A DNA stretch of 64,000 nucleotides from an uncultured Sphaerochaeta sp. (GCF_963677075.1 NZ_OY781873.1:2877715-2941714); one strand, 5' to 3'; positions 51,927 to 61,349 are shown, counted from the first letter of the stretch. Made by a program: numbers and translations. Notes: generated from the sequence alone by a model not told the origin.

Positions 51927-53468
51927 ATGAGTGAAATAACCACCGACGAAACACCCGTCGTGCGAATGGTCAATATAACCAAACACTTCCCTGGAGTACT
52001 GGCTAACGACCAAGTTGACCTGACCTTGCACCGCGGAGAGGTTCTCGCATTACTTGGTGAGAACGGCGCCGGCAAGAGTACCCTGATGAATATGTTGGTC
52101 GGACTGTACCAGGCCGATAGTGGGGAAATTTATGTAAAGGGAGAGCTGGCAGACATCAACTCTCCGCAGGACTCGATGGCCCTAGGGATTGGCATGATCC
52201 ATCAGGAATTCATGCTGGTAGGGAACATGAGTGTAGCAGAGAACATTGTCCTGGGCATGAAGGACCTTCCTTTTGTACCGCCCATGGCTGAAATACGCGA
52301 AAAGATAACGGAGCTGAGCAAGCGCTATGGCTTGCAGGTCTATCCGGATAAGATAATTCAGGATCTTTCAGTTGGGGAACAACAGCGTGTAGAAATATTG
52401 AAGTTGCTCTACCGAGGGGCTGACATTCTTATTCTTGATGAACCTACAGCAGTGCTTACTCCTGGGGAAGCAAGAGATTTGAATGAGATCCTGAAGAAGA
52501 TGCTTGCAGAAGGCAAGAGCGCTATCTTCATTACCCACAAGATGGATGAGGTAATGGAGTTCAGCCATACCGTCCAAGTACTGAGACGGGGAAAAAGTGT
52601 TTCAGTCTGTCCTACCAAATCGATTAAACGGGTACAGGACCTGGCCAATATGATGGTAGGTCGTGATGTGCTCTTTTCCTTGGAACGTGGCCCGTACAAC
52701 CCAGGGGAAGTCAAGGTCGAAGTGAAGGACCTCCTTGCTCTGCCTGTAGGGGGAGGAAAACCGGTTCTGGACAATATCTCCTTCTCAATTCGTGGTGGGG
52801 AAATCTTTGGTATCGCTGGTGTTGCAGGTAATGGCCAGCAACAGTTGACTGAGGCCATCACAGGGCTTCTGAAAGTCAACGGTGGAACCATTCACCTCAA
52901 CGGAAAGGACATGACGAATAAGACTCCATTGCAGATCATCAAGACTGGAGTAAGTCATATCCCAGCCGACCGCGGAAGAATGGGTGTGGTTGGAGACATG
53001 AGTGTCGGAGACAATCTCTCGATGAAGAAATACCGTACGGTTGAACTCTCCGCACACAATATCATCAAGCGGGGCTTGGTCCGGAAGTTTGCAGACCGCC
53101 TCATTGAATTATTCACTATCAAGACCCCCAACCAGGATACTTCGGTGAAATTCCTGAGTGGAGGGAATATCCAAAAAACGATTCTGGCACGAGAGATAGA
53201 CTCCTGTGGAGGTATCCTTGTTGCCGTCTACCCTTCCAGGGGACTTGATGTCGGTGCAACAGAAGCAGTACGCCAAAACCTGATCAAGCAGAGGGACAAA
53301 GGGTGTGCAGTCCTGCTGGTCAGTGAGGAACTGGAAGAACTGTTGATGGTTGCAGACAAAATCGCAGTTATGTTTGAAGGAAGAATTATGGACATCGTAG
53401 AGGCAAAGGATGCAAAAACCGAGGAACTTGGCATGTTGATGGCAGGTGTTGAAAGGAGGGATATATGA
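51927..53468 (+). CDS. BMP-type ABC importer ATPase (double domain)
   Basis: This 513-residue protein has two ATPase domains. The first has Walker A GENGAGKST, signature LSVGEQQRV and Walker B LILDEPTAVLTP. The second has AGNGQQQLTE in place of a P-loop, LSGGNIQKT and GILVAVYPSRGLDVG, where the Walker B Asp-Glu is replaced; this degenerate second site is usual in the YufO-like ATPases. ATG 51927 has a weak site (GTGGA); a TTG at 51873 has none. It overlaps the first permease gene by four bases. Confidence 0.9.
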   Translation: MSEITTDETPVVRMVNITKHFPGVLANDQVDLTLHRGEVLALLGENGAGKSTLMNMLVGLYQADSGEIYVKGELADINSPQDSMALGIGMIHQEFMLVGNMSVAENIVLGMKDLPFVPPMAEIREKITELSKRYGLQVYPDKIIQDLSVGEQQRVEILKLLYRGADILILDEPTAVLTPGEARDLNEILKKMLAEGKSAIFITHKMDEVMEFSHTVQVLRRGKSVSVCPTKSIKRVQDLANMMVGRDVLFSLERGPYNPGEVKVEVKDLLALPVGGGKPVLDNISFSIRGGEIFGIAGVAGNGQQQLTEAITGLLKVNGGTIHLNGKDMTNKTPLQIIKTGVSHIPADRGRMGVVGDMSVGDNLSMKKYRTVELSAHNIIKRGLVRKFADRLIELFTIKTPNQDTSVKFLSGGNIQKTILAREIDSCGGILVAVYPSRGLDVGATEAVRQNLIKQRDKGCAVLLVSEELEELLMVADKIAVMFEGRIMDIVEAKDAKTEELGMLMAGVERRDI

Positions 53469-54532
53469 AATTCCGCTTGGAAAAGCGCGACTACCGATCC
53501 ACCAGAATGGCGGTACTCGTCCCTGTAGTCAGCCTGCTGGTCTCCTTTGTTCTGGGAGCTATCGTGCTGCTTATCTCTGATGCAAATCCATTTCAAGCAT
53601 ATGCAGCTATGATCAAGGGAGCATTCGGCAGCCAGACAAAGTTGCAATACACACTGGTTAAATCCATCCCCTTGCTCCTCTGCGGTCTTGCCGTGGGAAT
53701 AGCATTCCGTTTGAAGTTCTGGAATATTGGCGCTGAAGGGCAGTATGTCGGTGGCGTTATCGGTATTACCTGGGTCATGCAGTTCTGGACTTTCCTTCCA
53801 ACCGCACTGCTTTTACCGGTCGGTATGGTCGTCGGTATCCTGTTCGGCGCCTTGTGGGGAGGTATCCCCGGTGTATTGAAAGCGCAGTGGAGTGTTGATG
53901 AGACACTCACCACACTGATGATGAACTATATCATCATCGGTTTTGCAGAATACCTGTATTTCAATGCATGGAAGGCTCCCAGGGGGAATATGGGGACGGT
54001 ACTCTATCCCAAGGAAGCCTGGCTTCCCAGAATCTGGGGCCGAGTACATGGAGGCATTTTCTTTGCACTGATCCTTGTAGGCATTCTCTGGTTTGTCTTG
54101 TATAAGACACGTTGGGGGTTCGAGCTGAATATGATCGGCAAGAACAAACGGGCAGCAGAGTGCCAGGGAGTTTCGATCAAGAAGAATATCATCCTTGCCA
54201 TGTTGCTCAGTGGAGCAATTGCTGGTTTGGCTGGTGTTATCGATGCAGCAGCAGTAACGCACCAGTTGACCAAGGGAGTGGATGCAGGATACGGATTCAC
54301 CGGTATTATCATTGCTTGGATGAGTGGTCTCAATCCATTCATATCCATTGTGGTCTCAGTTATCATGGCCGCACTCGAAACGGGTAGTGATGCTTTGCAG
54401 ATGACCATGAAACTGCCCAATGCAATGGGTGCGGTCCTCCAGGGCCTGATACTTATACCATTGCTGGCAGGCAATATCTTTATCGAATACCGATTGCTCG
54501 TCATCAAAACCCGTAAGGAGGTTACCGCATGA
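53465..54532 (+). CDS. BMP-type ABC importer permease 1 (YufP-like)
   Basis: This 355-residue protein has about ten helices and the motif LCGLAVGIAFRLKFWNIGAEGQYVGG near residue 75, characteristic of COG4603 permeases of nucleoside importers. A further conserved stretch is GFTGIIIAWMSGLNPF. It starts with an ATGA overlap with the ATPase gene and ends with the same overlap with the second permease, so all three are tightly coupled. Confidence 0.9.
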   Translation: MKFRLEKRDYRSTRMAVLVPVVSLLVSFVLGAIVLLISDANPFQAYAAMIKGAFGSQTKLQYTLVKSIPLLLCGLAVGIAFRLKFWNIGAEGQYVGGVIGITWVMQFWTFLPTALLLPVGMVVGILFGALWGGIPGVLKAQWSVDETLTTLMMNYIIIGFAEYLYFNAWKAPRGNMGTVLYPKEAWLPRIWGRVHGGIFFALILVGILWFVLYKTRWGFELNMIGKNKRAAECQGVSIKKNIILAMLLSGAIAGLAGVIDAAAVTHQLTKGVDAGYGFTGIIIAWMSGLNPFISIVVSVIMAALETGSDALQMTMKLPNAMGAVLQGLILIPLLAGNIFIEYRLLVIKTRKEVTA

Positions 54533-55500
54533 ACATGCTTGATTTCATCACGAAACTACTAGCGGCAACATTGGCCATGGGGACCTCCCTTGCGTATGCA
54601 ACCTTGGGAGAGGTCTATACCCAGAAGACAGGGATACTGAACCTTGGAATGGAAGGCATCATGCTTATGGGAGCTCTTGCAGGATTCACCACAGCATTCA
54701 ATACCGGGAATTTGTATCTAGCCCTGATGATGGCGATGCTGGTGGGCGGGTTCTTCAGCCTCATCCATGCATTCCTCTGTATTACGATGAGGGCTAATCA
54801 GGTTCCAGCAGGTCTTGCCATCACCATGTTCGGTACTGGTCTTGCCAACTTCCTGGGGGAACGTCTTGGCCCTGCATCCAATGGGTACAACCTCACCGGC
54901 ATGAACATCCCTGACAAGTTCAGCAACATTGCAATCCCCTTCTTGAGTGATATCCCCATCCTGGGAGCCCTCTTTGATGTGAGTTTGCTTACCTACGCAC
55001 TCTACGCTCTCATTCCATTCGCTTGGTTCTTCATGTACAAGACCAAGCATGGCATGGTTGTCCGTGCTGTAGGAGAAAATCCAAGAACAGCTGCTTCGAT
55101 GGGAATCTCGGTTACCAAGATCCGCTATCTATACACCGTAATTGGAGGTATGCTTGCTGGTCTTGGTGGTGCTTGTCTCTCTTTGAGTTTCACTCCCAGC
55201 TGGAATGAAGGTATGACTGGAGGCAAAGGCTGGATCGTAATCGCCTTGGTTATCTTCTCCACCTGGAATCCTGCGCGTGTAGTAATCGGAACACTGGTCT
55301 TTGGTGGTATCACCAGTTTGCAGTTCAGCCTACAGGCTGCTGGACTGAAGATGGTCATCCCAAGCCAGTTCCTTGGATTCTCGCCGTATCTGATTACACT
55401 TGTTGCATTGGCCGCCATGACTATCATCAATCAGAAGAAAAAAGGCTCATTTGCCTCTCCTTCTGCATTGGGAACATCGTTTGCCATAGACGACAAATAA
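54529..55500 (+). CDS. BMP-type ABC importer permease 2 (YufQ-like)
   Basis: This 323-residue membrane protein has the motif YATLGEVYTQKTGILNLGMEGIMLMGALAGF near residues 24-54, typical of COG1079 permeases. VRAVGENPRTAASMGISVTKIRY is the cytoplasmic loop that contacts the ATPase. It forms a heterodimer with permease 1. GGAGG lies before the ATG inside the previous gene. A terminator follows the stop. Confidence 0.9.
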   Translation: MNMLDFITKLLAATLAMGTSLAYATLGEVYTQKTGILNLGMEGIMLMGALAGFTTAFNTGNLYLALMMAMLVGGFFSLIHAFLCITMRANQVPAGLAITMFGTGLANFLGERLGPASNGYNLTGMNIPDKFSNIAIPFLSDIPILGALFDVSLLTYALYALIPFAWFFMYKTKHGMVVRAVGENPRTAASMGISVTKIRYLYTVIGGMLAGLGGACLSLSFTPSWNEGMTGGKGWIVIALVIFSTWNPARVVIGTLVFGGITSLQFSLQAAGLKMVIPSQFLGFSPYLITLVALAAMTIINQKKKGSFASPSALGTSFAIDDK

Positions 55501-55526
55501 TCACCTAGATCAATCTGTCATCAAGA

Positions 55527-55544
55527 GGGGACCTTCGGGTCCCC
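55527..55544 (+). terminator. Terminator of the BMP importer operon
   Basis: GGGGACC (55527-55533) pairs with GGTCCCC (55538-55544) around a stable TTCG tetraloop, followed by TTCTCCTT. Confidence 0.8.
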
Positions 55545-55554
55545 TTCTCCTTGC

Positions 55555-55583
55555 TTGCACACCTGCTTGCAAACAAGTACCAT
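55555..55583 (+). promoter_or_regulatory. Promoter of ybaK, predicted leaderless
   Basis: TTGCAC (55555-55560), a 17-base spacer and TACCAT (55578-55583). The ATG follows six bases later at 55590 without a Shine-Dalgarno. Confidence 0.65.
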
Positions 55584-55589
55584 ACTTCC

Positions 55590-56057
55590 ATGAAAAAGAC
55601 TAACGCGATGCGAATCCTGGAGGCACAAGCCATTCCCTATGAGGTAGTGGCATACACGTGGGATGAAGAGCACCTGGATGCAGTGCATGCGAGTAAGGTT
55701 GCAGGTTTGGAACCTTCACAGGTTTTCAAGACTATCGTACTGGAAGATAGTGAGAAACAGATATTTGTATTCTGCCTTCCTGCAGATTTCTCTGTCAGCC
55801 TGAAGAAGGTGAAAGCCTTGACGGGTAGCAAGGATATAGAGTTGTTGAAGCTTGACCGGTTACAGCCTGTAACCGGGTATATACGTGGAGGTTGCAGCCC
55901 CTTGGGAATGAAAAGGCAATTCCCCACCTTCATCGAGGAAGTCGCCCAGATAGAACCGTATATCTATGTGAGTGCAGGAATGCGTGGCCTGCAGCTGAAA
56001 ATCAAACCGGAAGACCTATTATCAGCAACACAAGGACATTTTGCAGACTTTACTTAG
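55590..56057 (+). CDS. ybaK: YbaK/EbsC-type aminoacyl-tRNA deacylase
   Basis: This 155-residue protein has the YbaK fold: HASKVAGLEPSQVFKTIVLED near residue 31, the catalytic lysine region and RGGCSPLGMKRQFPTFIEE. YbaK removes cysteine wrongly attached to tRNA-Pro in trans. ATG 55590 gives the family's usual start MKKTNAMRILE; the longer frame would run through the promoter. It stands alone, and its stop overlaps the next gene on the other strand by four bases. Confidence 0.92.
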   Translation: MKKTNAMRILEAQAIPYEVVAYTWDEEHLDAVHASKVAGLEPSQVFKTIVLEDSEKQIFVFCLPADFSVSLKKVKALTGSKDIELLKLDRLQPVTGYIRGGCSPLGMKRQFPTFIEEVAQIEPYIYVSAGMRGLQLKIKPEDLLSATQGHFADFT

Positions 56058-56941
56058 TCATGCCTATTATGACTGGTGAAATATCTTCTGAGGCGCAGGG
56101 AAAGAGAGACGGCAACCATGAACACCAGGATAACGATTGCCGATACCAAAAGACTGCTTGCCCAACGAAGATAGACAGCACCTGTTTGGTAGCGGGTTAG
56201 AGCACCATCAAAGACTGCACTGGAAATGAATAGAACTACCATTGACCCAAGCACAATATCTGCAATGGGAATCCTGTTTCCCTTTCTATTGGCAAACCAG
56301 AAGAGGAACAGAGAGGATCCAACCAAAAGGGCGAGGAGTGTTGGAATGGCTACTGGAAGGAACCAAGTAAAGGAACCAGAGACAACCACGTTAATAAGCG
56401 CTACATAGAAGAGAGTGGTCAACACACTCAGTGCTACACTTCCCTTCGCATGCTTCTTTGCCCATCTGGTCCAAGGAAACACCCCATACATCCAGAACAT
56501 TGCAATACCACCGGCTGCAACAAGTGACCAAGCCCACGTAAGATCATACCCATCAAGCCCAAGAAGCAAGATTGCAGCATTCAGGCTTTGCCAACTTGCA
56601 TGATTGATATAATGGGGTTTTGTCAGAACGATGGAAACAAGGCTTATGGCAGCCATGGCTATACAGAACAGGGGAATGAAGGCATATGCCAATGCTCCAG
56701 AAAAGAAGAGGGAGAGCCCAACGGTAATCTCGCTGACCACAAACAAGGCCACGATTAATTCAACCAAGCCTTTTCTTGCCTTGGTAATACCACGAGTTCC
56801 CTCTGGGGGTAATTTCTTTGCAAAGAGGGGTTCACTGGAGGATTCCTCCATTCCTGGGGGAAGCTGGACCTCTGTCCCACATAATGGGCAAGTCTTTGCC
56901 CCGCTAGATAGTTTGACTCCACATCGTACGCAATATGCCAT
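56054..56941 (-). CDS. Zinc-ribbon membrane protein (DUF6320-like)
   Basis: This 295-residue protein starts with a zinc ribbon, MAYCVRCGVKLSSGAKTCPLCG (CxxC-x12-CxxC), then a linker and eight hydrophobic helices from about residue 58 to the C-terminus. It resembles DUF6320-type proteins that I associate with the adjacent alcohol acetyltransferase-like gene; the function of that family is not known. It follows that gene by eight bases and is last in the ridA-gcvT-acyltransferase run. A role in membrane lipid or glycan acylation is possible but is inference. Confidence 0.72.
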   Translation of the reverse strand: MAYCVRCGVKLSSGAKTCPLCGTEVQLPPGMEESSSEPLFAKKLPPEGTRGITKARKGLVELIVALFVVSEITVGLSLFFSGALAYAFIPLFCIAMAAISLVSIVLTKPHYINHASWQSLNAAILLLGLDGYDLTWAWSLVAAGGIAMFWMYGVFPWTRWAKKHAKGSVALSVLTTLFYVALINVVVSGSFTWFLPVAIPTLLALLVGSSLFLFWFANRKGNRIPIADIVLGSMVVLFISSAVFDGALTRYQTGAVYLRWASSLLVSAIVILVFMVAVSLSLRLRRYFTSHNRHD

Positions 56942-56949
56942 GGTTGTAT

Positions 56950-58254
56950 TTACCTCGTATCTTCCCTGTTGGTTGCAATTTCGACTTGGATACCATCTTC
57001 TACCAAGAAGGTACAGAAGATCCGCTCCAAGGAGGTGTCTGTTGCATAGAAACTATTAAAATTCACCACAATCCTATCGAGATAGCCAATGACCGACAAG
57101 CTTATCTTGTTCAGCAACCCGGGGCTCAGATGGAAATCACAACGCACCACCTGATTTTTCAATTGAGGAGGTAGAGCAACATACCCAAGATTTGAGATTA
57201 CTCCACTGTACTGGTCATCGCCCAGAAAATCCGAGAGTAGCTTGAATAGGGGATTTTTCAAGGCAGTAGGAGCAAAACGAATTATGGGGATTCTTTCCCC
57301 GGATACATTTCGCTTGATCTGGCTCAACAACCGCTTTTTCGACTGCGCCTGGACCATCTGTAAATGAACTTCAGTGGCAATCTCATCAAACTCATAGAAG
57401 CCTAATGCTGGCTCGATACCGACAACGGCAAACAGGGTAAAATTCCTCATCGTGTCATAGCCGAATATTCTTCTCAGATTCATAGGGACAGAAAGACGTA
57501 TAGGCTTGCGCTGTTTTTGAATAGAAATCTCTTCAATTTGCAATTGCTGAAGACTGTAGAGATAGACTGAAGAGAGGTACTCTCCTATGGTAAGAGACCG
57601 CTCTTTTGCCCGCTCCTTTATCTGTTCAGTCAAAATAGTTGCGCTGATGACCTTTACCCGATCATCAAATGATCCGTTTCCCTTGCGATGGTAGGCTTTG
57701 CTGATTGTAGGATATGAGGGGACATGCTTATCATACAGATGTTGGAAGGGGTCACTGAATTCCTGCTTTTTGGGTCGCTCCCGATACTTCAATCCACTGG
57801 AGAACTTCACCTGTTGCATTCCTGCATGATGACAGTACCGCTCAACCAAAAGCTTAAGATAGTTCATTGCACCAGAACCGTCTGTAAGTGCATGAAAACA
57901 TTCCAATGCTATTCTATGTTCACTATAGAGTACCTTGAAAAGGTACCCATTGTTCTCCTTGAACGCAAATCTTCCACTGGGATAACTTCCCTCTTCATGG
58001 ACCACTGGCTCTGCATCATTGGGAGAGAGATAGTACCAGAAGAAACCAGTATGCAACCGTACCTTCGCATAGGAACAACGATACAGAAGATCGTGCAAGG
58101 CTTGCTCAAGAATCGTTTTTTTTATGGTGAATGAAAAATCCATGGAGACACGGAATGTATTCGCATTGAAAACAGCCTCAGTGGGAGGATATATCAATGC
58201 AGAGTTATCGAGAGCGATGAAACCTTCAGGTGCAAAATTTTGGATGCGTTTCAT
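56950..58254 (-). CDS. Condensation-like acyltransferase (alcohol acetyltransferase family)
   Basis: This 434-residue protein has the chloramphenicol acetyltransferase/condensation fold signature ECFHALTDGSGAMNYLK near residue 127, matching HHxxxDG with only the second, catalytic histidine kept. A later RLSVPMNLRRIFGYDTMRNFTLF matches the structural DFG-like region of PapA/alcohol acetyltransferase proteins. It probably moves an acyl group from CoA or a carrier to a hydroxyl. It overlaps gcvT by four bases and is followed by a zinc-ribbon membrane protein. Substrate unknown. Confidence 0.75.
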   Translation of the reverse strand: MKRIQNFAPEGFIALDNSALIYPPTEAVFNANTFRVSMDFSFTIKKTILEQALHDLLYRCSYAKVRLHTGFFWYYLSPNDAEPVVHEEGSYPSGRFAFKENNGYLFKVLYSEHRIALECFHALTDGSGAMNYLKLLVERYCHHAGMQQVKFSSGLKYRERPKKQEFSDPFQHLYDKHVPSYPTISKAYHRKGNGSFDDRVKVISATILTEQIKERAKERSLTIGEYLSSVYLYSLQQLQIEEISIQKQRKPIRLSVPMNLRRIFGYDTMRNFTLFAVVGIEPALGFYEFDEIATEVHLQMVQAQSKKRLLSQIKRNVSGERIPIIRFAPTALKNPLFKLLSDFLGDDQYSGVISNLGYVALPPQLKNQVVRCDFHLSPGLLNKISLSVIGYLDRIVVNFNSFYATDTSLERIFCTFLVEDGIQVEIATNREDTR

Positions 58255-59372
58255 TGTAATTCGCTGTTTTTCACTCCATGCTTATAGAAAGGCGTCTTCA
58301 CCAGCTTTGCCTTTTTGCGTTGCCCATGGATTTCAATGTCCACGGTATCGCCGAACTTGAGTCCGACCTCTCGTTTAATCAGGATATAGGCACAAAAGAT
58401 ACCCAAGGTGGGGCTTTTTGTCCCACTGGTAACATATCCGATATCCTCATCTTCCAAAAATACGCGGTAACCACTACGGGGAACGGCCTTATCCACCATC
58501 TCTATGCCTCTCAGCGTTCTGGGAATACCCGCCTCTTTTTGGGCAAGTAAAGCATCCCTTCCACAGAAATCACTCTTTTCTAGTTTCACAAACATGGAAA
58601 GATTGGCTTCCAATGGGGTAATAGTATCGCTGATCTCATGGCCGTACAACGGCAGTTTTGCCTCCATACGCAAGGTGTCACGACTTCCTAGTCCACAACA
58701 GATAAGGCCAAATGGCTTGCCTGCTTCCAACAGGATATCCCAGAGCAGGGGTCCATCCTCAGCAGCACAATACAGCTCATACCCATCTTCCCCTGTGTAC
58801 CCTGTTCGGCTGATAAGTGCCATCACATCCCCTACTTCACACTGACTGCGGAAGCGGAAGGTTTGCAAGCTATCACAATCAGGCAACAAGGTAGAGAGAA
58901 TCTGGGTAGCAAGGGGCCCCTGTAAAGCCAATAGAACCGTTGCATCAGAAATATCCTGTACCATTGGGCAATCCCCTGCTTTAGGATTGCCTTGCTTGAT
59001 CCATTCCAGGTCCTTCTCACAATTGGATGCGTTCATTACAACCATGAAAGAGATATCGGAGCGGCGGTAGATGAGTAAGTCATCAACCACCGTTCCATCA
59101 GGATAACACATCAGCGTATAGCGACATTGGCCGACCTGCATATCACTGATTGAGTTGGTGCAAAGATAATCAAGGTAGGAGGCTGCTGTCTCCCCACTTA
59201 CATTGCACTCACCCATGTGGGAGACATCAAACAGTCCCGCACGTTCTCTTACAGCGTTATGCTCACCAAGGATGCCTGTCTCAAATTGCACAGGCAATTC
59301 CCAACCTCCAAAGTCGATCAACTTGACCCCTGGATAGTTCTTGTATCGCTCATACAGTGGTGTGTGTTTCAT
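58251..59372 (-). CDS. gcvT: Aminomethyltransferase (glycine cleavage T protein)
   Basis: This 373-residue protein has the GcvT pattern: FGGWELPVQFETGILGEHNAVRERAGLFDVSHMGE near the start, the folate-binding SRTGYTGEDGYELYC region and LEANLSMFVKLEKSDFCGRDAL. It releases ammonia from the aminomethyl-lipoyl H protein and forms methylene-THF. Length is normal. No gcvH or gcvP lies nearby. Instead ridA is 13 bases upstream and the acyltransferase gene overlaps its end (ATGA). Confidence 0.93.
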   Translation of the reverse strand: MKHTPLYERYKNYPGVKLIDFGGWELPVQFETGILGEHNAVRERAGLFDVSHMGECNVSGETAASYLDYLCTNSISDMQVGQCRYTLMCYPDGTVVDDLLIYRRSDISFMVVMNASNCEKDLEWIKQGNPKAGDCPMVQDISDATVLLALQGPLATQILSTLLPDCDSLQTFRFRSQCEVGDVMALISRTGYTGEDGYELYCAAEDGPLLWDILLEAGKPFGLICCGLGSRDTLRMEAKLPLYGHEISDTITPLEANLSMFVKLEKSDFCGRDALLAQKEAGIPRTLRGIEMVDKAVPRSGYRVFLEDEDIGYVTSGTKSPTLGIFCAYILIKREVGLKFGDTVDIEIHGQRKKAKLVKTPFYKHGVKNSELQ

Positions 59373-59385
59373 GGCTATCCTTTAC

Positions 59386-59781
59386 TTATGCTAAGGCAAT
59401 CATTTCAATTTCTACAGAAACGTCCTTGGGCAGCTTTGCGACCTGTACCGCTGAACGAGCTGGAAGGATTCCTTCACCAAAATAGGATGCATAAACCTCA
59501 TTGACTGATCCAAAGTCATCCATGTTTTTCAGGAACACAGTTGCCTTAACGACCTTTGAGAGATCGGTACCAGCTTCTGCCAGGACCGCTTTCAGGTTTT
59601 CGAATACTTGCTTTGCCTGATTCGCTGCATCCCCACCTACCAACTCATTGGTTGTTGGATCGACAGGAAGTTGTCCACTCGTGAAGACGAAGGGACCTGC
59701 TACAACAGCCTGACTGTATGGGCCAATGGCTGCAGGAGCATTAGCAGTGGAAACTTGTGTTTTTTTCAGTTGAAACATCAT
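59386..59781 (-). CDS. ridA: RidA family enamine/imine deaminase
   Basis: This 131-residue protein has the YjgF/RidA pattern: APAAIGPYSQAVVAGPFVFTSGQLPVDP, the KATVFLKNMDDFGSVNEVYASYF stretch and the arginine of LPARSAVQVAKLPKDVSVEIEMIA. RidA hydrolyses reactive enamines from PLP enzymes. ATG 59781 has AGGAG ten bases upstream; another ATG follows directly. The longer frame to 59856 is not needed. It is the first gene of the run to the zinc-ribbon protein. Confidence 0.93.
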   Translation of the reverse strand: MMFQLKKTQVSTANAPAAIGPYSQAVVAGPFVFTSGQLPVDPTTNELVGGDAANQAKQVFENLKAVLAEAGTDLSKVVKATVFLKNMDDFGSVNEVYASYFGEGILPARSAVQVAKLPKDVSVEIEMIALA

Positions 59782-59910
59782 ATAATAAGTTCTCCTCTTT
59801 CTATAAAAGATATGTTTATCAGTCGTATCTTTCCTGATACATCTACTGACCAACACAGCGTATCATAAAATGAGAAGATTTGCATTGTTTAGGGATGGAA
59901 AGTCATGCTC

Positions 59911-60555
59911 TTATAGCAAATCGAGCAACTCTTCCGGGCTTCGGGCAACGGCAAGCGTTGTCTCGTCCTTCATATGCCCTTTGGGAAAACCAAAGCCCCA
60001 GTCTACGGCAATAAAGGGAACCTTTGCTTCAGTGGCACCTTTCTGGTCATGATACGTATCGCCGATAAGTACTGCATCGTTTGCTTCAATCGAAAGGTCA
60101 TCGAGCACCTTGTTTACGATATCTGCCTTTGAGAGTGTTGAATCCAAATCAGCGCCTCTGATTGAATCGAAATACCCGTCGAGATTGAAATGTTCCATCA
60201 TCTGTTTCGCTAAAAGTTCATACTTCAAGGTTCCCACTGCAAGCAGATACCCTCGTTTTTTCAAGGTGGATAATAGTTGCGGGATACCTGTATATGGATG
60301 GGCATTGAAGCGTCCATGAGTGTCGTATTCAACCCGGTAGAGAGAGATTGCTTCATCTATCAGGGAGGGGTCAAGATTGTATACTTTCACAAAACATTGC
60401 GTGATGGGAGGCCCTATGAATTTACTCAGCTGGTTCACATCATGCTCTGGAGGTAAGCCCAGCTTTTCTATCGCGGCATTAGCCGAAGCGAATATCCCTG
60501 GAGAGGTATTCATGAGTGTTCCGTCAAGGTCAAAAATTGCAAGTTTGAAGTTCAT
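59911..60555 (-). CDS. HAD-superfamily phosphatase
   Basis: This 214-residue protein has HAD motif I FDLDGTLMN, motif II VGTLKYE, and motif III/IV SKADIVNKV and LIGDTYHDQKGA. The helical cap fits the Gph-like subgroup, but the usual 'TNK' in motif II is replaced, so the substrate is open. ATG 60555 overlaps the stop of the preceding inositol monophosphatase gene (ATGA). It is only moderately similar to the HAD protein at 33845. Confidence 0.85.
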   Translation of the reverse strand: MNFKLAIFDLDGTLMNTSPGIFASANAAIEKLGLPPEHDVNQLSKFIGPPITQCFVKVYNLDPSLIDEAISLYRVEYDTHGRFNAHPYTGIPQLLSTLKKRGYLLAVGTLKYELLAKQMMEHFNLDGYFDSIRGADLDSTLSKADIVNKVLDDLSIEANDAVLIGDTYHDQKGATEAKVPFIAVDWGFGFPKGHMKDETTLAVARSPEELLDLL

Positions 60556-61349
60556 GCATGCACCATATGCAAAATCCAATCTTGTATCAAGCCGTTTGAG
60601 GCTACAAGATCACACCTCTCATCAGTAAACGGTTGTCCCGGGTCTGCACTCTCCAGTTTCCCCCCTGCTTCTTGGACTATAATCATCCCTGCTGCAAGGT
60701 CATAGTATCCCAGACATCGTTCAAAGTATCCATCAAACCTTCCAGCAGCAATATAGGAAAGCTCCAAAGCACAGGAACCAAGGGAACGGAAATCACTGGT
60801 AGCCAAGAAGATTCTCCGCATACGTTCAAAATATTCATCCGCCAGGTCATGACGGCGATGTGGGGGCACGCAGACCATCAAGGCTTTGGAGACATCATCG
60901 ATATCACTTACCCTGATCGGTAGTCCATTCAGAAAAGCACCATGGCCTTTACTTGCCCAGAACAATTCTTCTTGCCTCGGGTTATAAACCACTCCTACCA
61001 GGGGTTTGAACGGTTCCATTTCCCAAGCAATGCTGATCGTATAATTGGGGATTGAGCGAAAGAAATTGGTTGTACCGTCTATGGGATCTATCACCCAGCG
61101 ACCCATCTCATGCGTCCCTGTCTTTCCGCTCTCTTCCCCAAAAATTGCATCATCAGGGAATTGCTCCTTGAGTATCTTGATGATGTGATGCTCAGCTGCC
61201 TGATCAGTCTCGGTAACAAAATCATTCTTTTGTTTGCTTCTCACTGATATATGTTTCGCCCTACCAGCCTCCAGGACCAAGGACCCAGCTGATTTGGCTG
61301 CCTGCAAGGCTACTTCAAGGTGGTGCGCTATATATTTTTCTTGATTCAT
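60552..61349 (-). CDS. suhB: Inositol monophosphatase family protein (SuhB-like)
   Basis: This 265-residue protein has the metal-binding motifs IFGEESGK, VIDPIDGTTNFFRSIP and the C-terminal GYYDLAAGMIIVQEAGG of the family, with Tyr where Trp is usual in WDxAAG. It removes phosphate from inositol phosphates or related sugars. Its ATG overlaps the stop of the large repeat protein gene (ATGA) and its stop overlaps the HAD gene, so the three are translationally coupled. Confidence 0.9.
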   Translation of the reverse strand: MNQEKYIAHHLEVALQAAKSAGSLVLEAGRAKHISVRSKQKNDFVTETDQAAEHHIIKILKEQFPDDAIFGEESGKTGTHEMGRWVIDPIDGTTNFFRSIPNYTISIAWEMEPFKPLVGVVYNPRQEELFWASKGHGAFLNGLPIRVSDIDDVSKALMVCVPPHRRHDLADEYFERMRRIFLATSDFRSLGSCALELSYIAAGRFDGYFERCLGYYDLAAGMIIVQEAGGKLESADPGQPFTDERCDLVASNGLIQDWILHMVHA

